The notes below the pieces were generated by a model. The model ran no database searches and was not told the DNA's origin. It saw only the letters and a list, made by a program, of their open reading frames with translations. 39,555 nt of DNA from Mesotaenium endlicherianum. Its lineage: Eukaryota; Streptophyta; Zygnematophyceae; Zygnematales; Mesotaeniaceae. Location: positions 1-39,555 of the forward strand of contig WELA01007371.1 of assembly GCA_009602735.1 (NCBI GenBank). The letters run 5' to 3'. Positions 38,346 to 39,555 of this stretch are shown here, piece by piece; position 1 is the first letter of the stretch; each line of letters begins with the position of its first letter. Both the position numbers and the translations under genes were made by a program.

Positions 38346-39555
38346 TACCTAGTTGCTTCATTTGGAGGAGGAGCTTTGGTTGGTGATGCTTGTAGGAGTG
38401 TAGANAGGGTAGAAAGGAGAAGCAAGGATTATTTATAAGTTGCTAAGGGCAGCCATGAAGACGTTGATGCAAGCTAGCATCTCACTCTCTTGAAGGAGGG
38501 AGGAGATGGAAGAGGGAGGTGCTCCAAGAAGTGTTAACTTGGATGCAACCAGTTTTTTGTACATTTTCCTTGTAGTATAAGAAGGTTGCCCAAGCATGGT
38601 AGTGATATAAGTAATATAGAGCAGCCTTTGCTTGAGTATGGAGACATACGAGCATGNGTATGAGCATGAAGAAAATCTGGAGTTCACACGGCTGGATTTT
38701 TCCTTGAAGATGCAAGCTCTTTAGTGTTAAGCTCTTTCTTTGATGAGGGGGCTTAGCATAGAGGTGATAGTGGCTAGAAAGGAGTGTGTGCCCATCTTCA
38801 TATCAGATCTTCAATGAAGGTGGAGCACATTTTAAGGGTAGGCAACCAGGGACTTAGCAAGCATGTGTACTTGCAAGTCTAGGAGCTTTGGCGGGCATAG
38901 CACTCGCAAGCTCAAGAGGAGCTCATGAGGAGCTCAAGAGAGGGTGCACCGGGGTGTTGCACCAAGTTGGCCAAGTATGTGGCCAGATTTGGGTTGCCTT
39001 GCATTACTCCTATGTAGCCACTGGTTATTTGAGGCCAGCCATGATGGAGCTTGGTACCTTGTATGGAGATTGAAGAAGCCTCAAGTGAAGAGAAGCATCG
39101 TGGAGAAGGCTTGGAGCAAGAAGAAGTATCCCAGATTTTTCTTCAAAGAGGAGAGATGGAGATGGAGCCTTTCAATTTCAGATTTTTCTTTTTCTTATGG
39201 AGGAGACTACTATGGAGTAGTTAAGGTTGAGAGCTAAGATGAAGACGAGCCTATGGTGTGGAAGAAGAAGCAAGGTATGAAGTTGGTGCAAGAGGGCTAG
39301 TGCAAGAGATGTCTCCCACTTGAAGCGTGTGTGCCATTAGTTGTGTGATGGCATAGTTAAGGGGCAGATTTTGGTGCATCTATGGAAGCTCTTCATGTGA
39401 AAGTAGAGCACCAAGGCAAGCTGGGTTTAGTAGTAAGAAGTGTCATTGGGGTGACCAAGGCTAGAGTGCACTCAAGAAGCTAAGCATGTGGAAGGAGTTG
39501 CACAAAGAGAGTAGCCTATCCTCTAGTGCTTTAGTGCACGGGTCAAGTGAAGACC
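38346..39555 (+). other. Leader/internal region of D2, no gene seen
   Basis: Purine-rich on the plus strand (many gaag, gagg and aagaag runs) with repeated ctcaagagg/ctcaagaga motifs near 38910-38945. Open frames are under 100 codons and resemble no Gag. Two unresolved bases (38405, 38657). The first 600 bases match the leader of D1. Confidence 0.55.

Larger units (their letters stand above)
37641..39555 (+). mobile_element. Element D2 (LTR, primer site and non-coding leader), inserted in E
   Basis: Plus-strand insertion into pol of E; the five bases before it are gatgt. Has an LTR, an initiator-Met primer site and then over 1.2 kb without a meaningful open frame before the window ends. Second copy of the D family, inverted relative to D1 (5219-6545). 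Either a non-autonomous large retrotransposon derivative or an element with an unusually long leader; the rest is off window. Confidence 0.8.

Noticed and set aside
1..39555. CRISPR arrays, tRNA or rRNA genes, bacterial-type operons, tandem satellite arrays and host protein-coding genes.
   Set aside because: No regularly spaced short repeats, no conserved RNA gene cores and no recognisable non-transposon protein frames on either strand. Content is eukaryotic transposable elements.

Overview
The window is repeat-dominated nuclear DNA from a eukaryote, very probably a plant-lineage alga such as a charophyte. That is an inference from three things: Ty3/gypsy chromodomain elements, primer-binding sites matching the plant initiator-methionine tRNA, and a retrotransposon carrying a cytosine methyltransferase. 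I see no host gene, rRNA, tRNA or CRISPR array. Almost everything is a stack of LTR retrotransposons nested in one another, plus one decayed piggyBac DNA transposon and a 247-base assembly gap at 28127-28373.

Layout. (1) 1-5031, minus: the 5' two-thirds of gypsy element A (LTR, primer site, gag, pol running off the left edge). Its reading frames look intact, with a textbook -1 frameshift heptamer between gag and pol. A sits inside an LTR fragment of family B (5032-5218), which sits inside element D1 (5219-6545, minus). (2) 7209-21429, minus: decayed gypsy element C. Its 3' LTR was split by B1 (7326-16228, plus), a complete 8.9-kb gypsy element with a 5-base target duplication. (3) 21431-23671: piggyBac transposase relic. 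(4) 25218-27538, minus: 3' end of a second family-B element, B2. (5) 28374 to about 33647, plus: GC-rich element F, which encodes a DNA (cytosine-5) methyltransferase, then reverse transcriptase, RNase H and integrase, and ends in a PHD finger. (6) 33648-34146: solo LTR of family A with a perfect 5-base target duplication. (7) about 34147-37640, minus: decayed gypsy element E, cut by D2 (37641 to the right edge, plus), whose LTR and leader are visible but which shows no coding capacity.

The two most interesting systems are these. Element F combines a chromatin-mark writer (methyltransferase) and a putative chromatin reader (PHD finger) in one retrotransposon; this copy is damaged. Family B carries an extra gene between pol and the 3' LTR, present in both B1 and B2: a coiled-coil region, a conserved central domain I do not recognise, an acidic tract, a GMPVYV-containing motif and, in B2, an RS-rich tail. 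Relics of an older polypurine tract and LTR start lie between pol and this gene in B1, suggesting how it was acquired.

The conserved retroviral-type enzymes (protease, reverse transcriptase, RNase H, integrase) let each element be read despite frameshifts. Translations were done by eye; no database search or alignment program was run.
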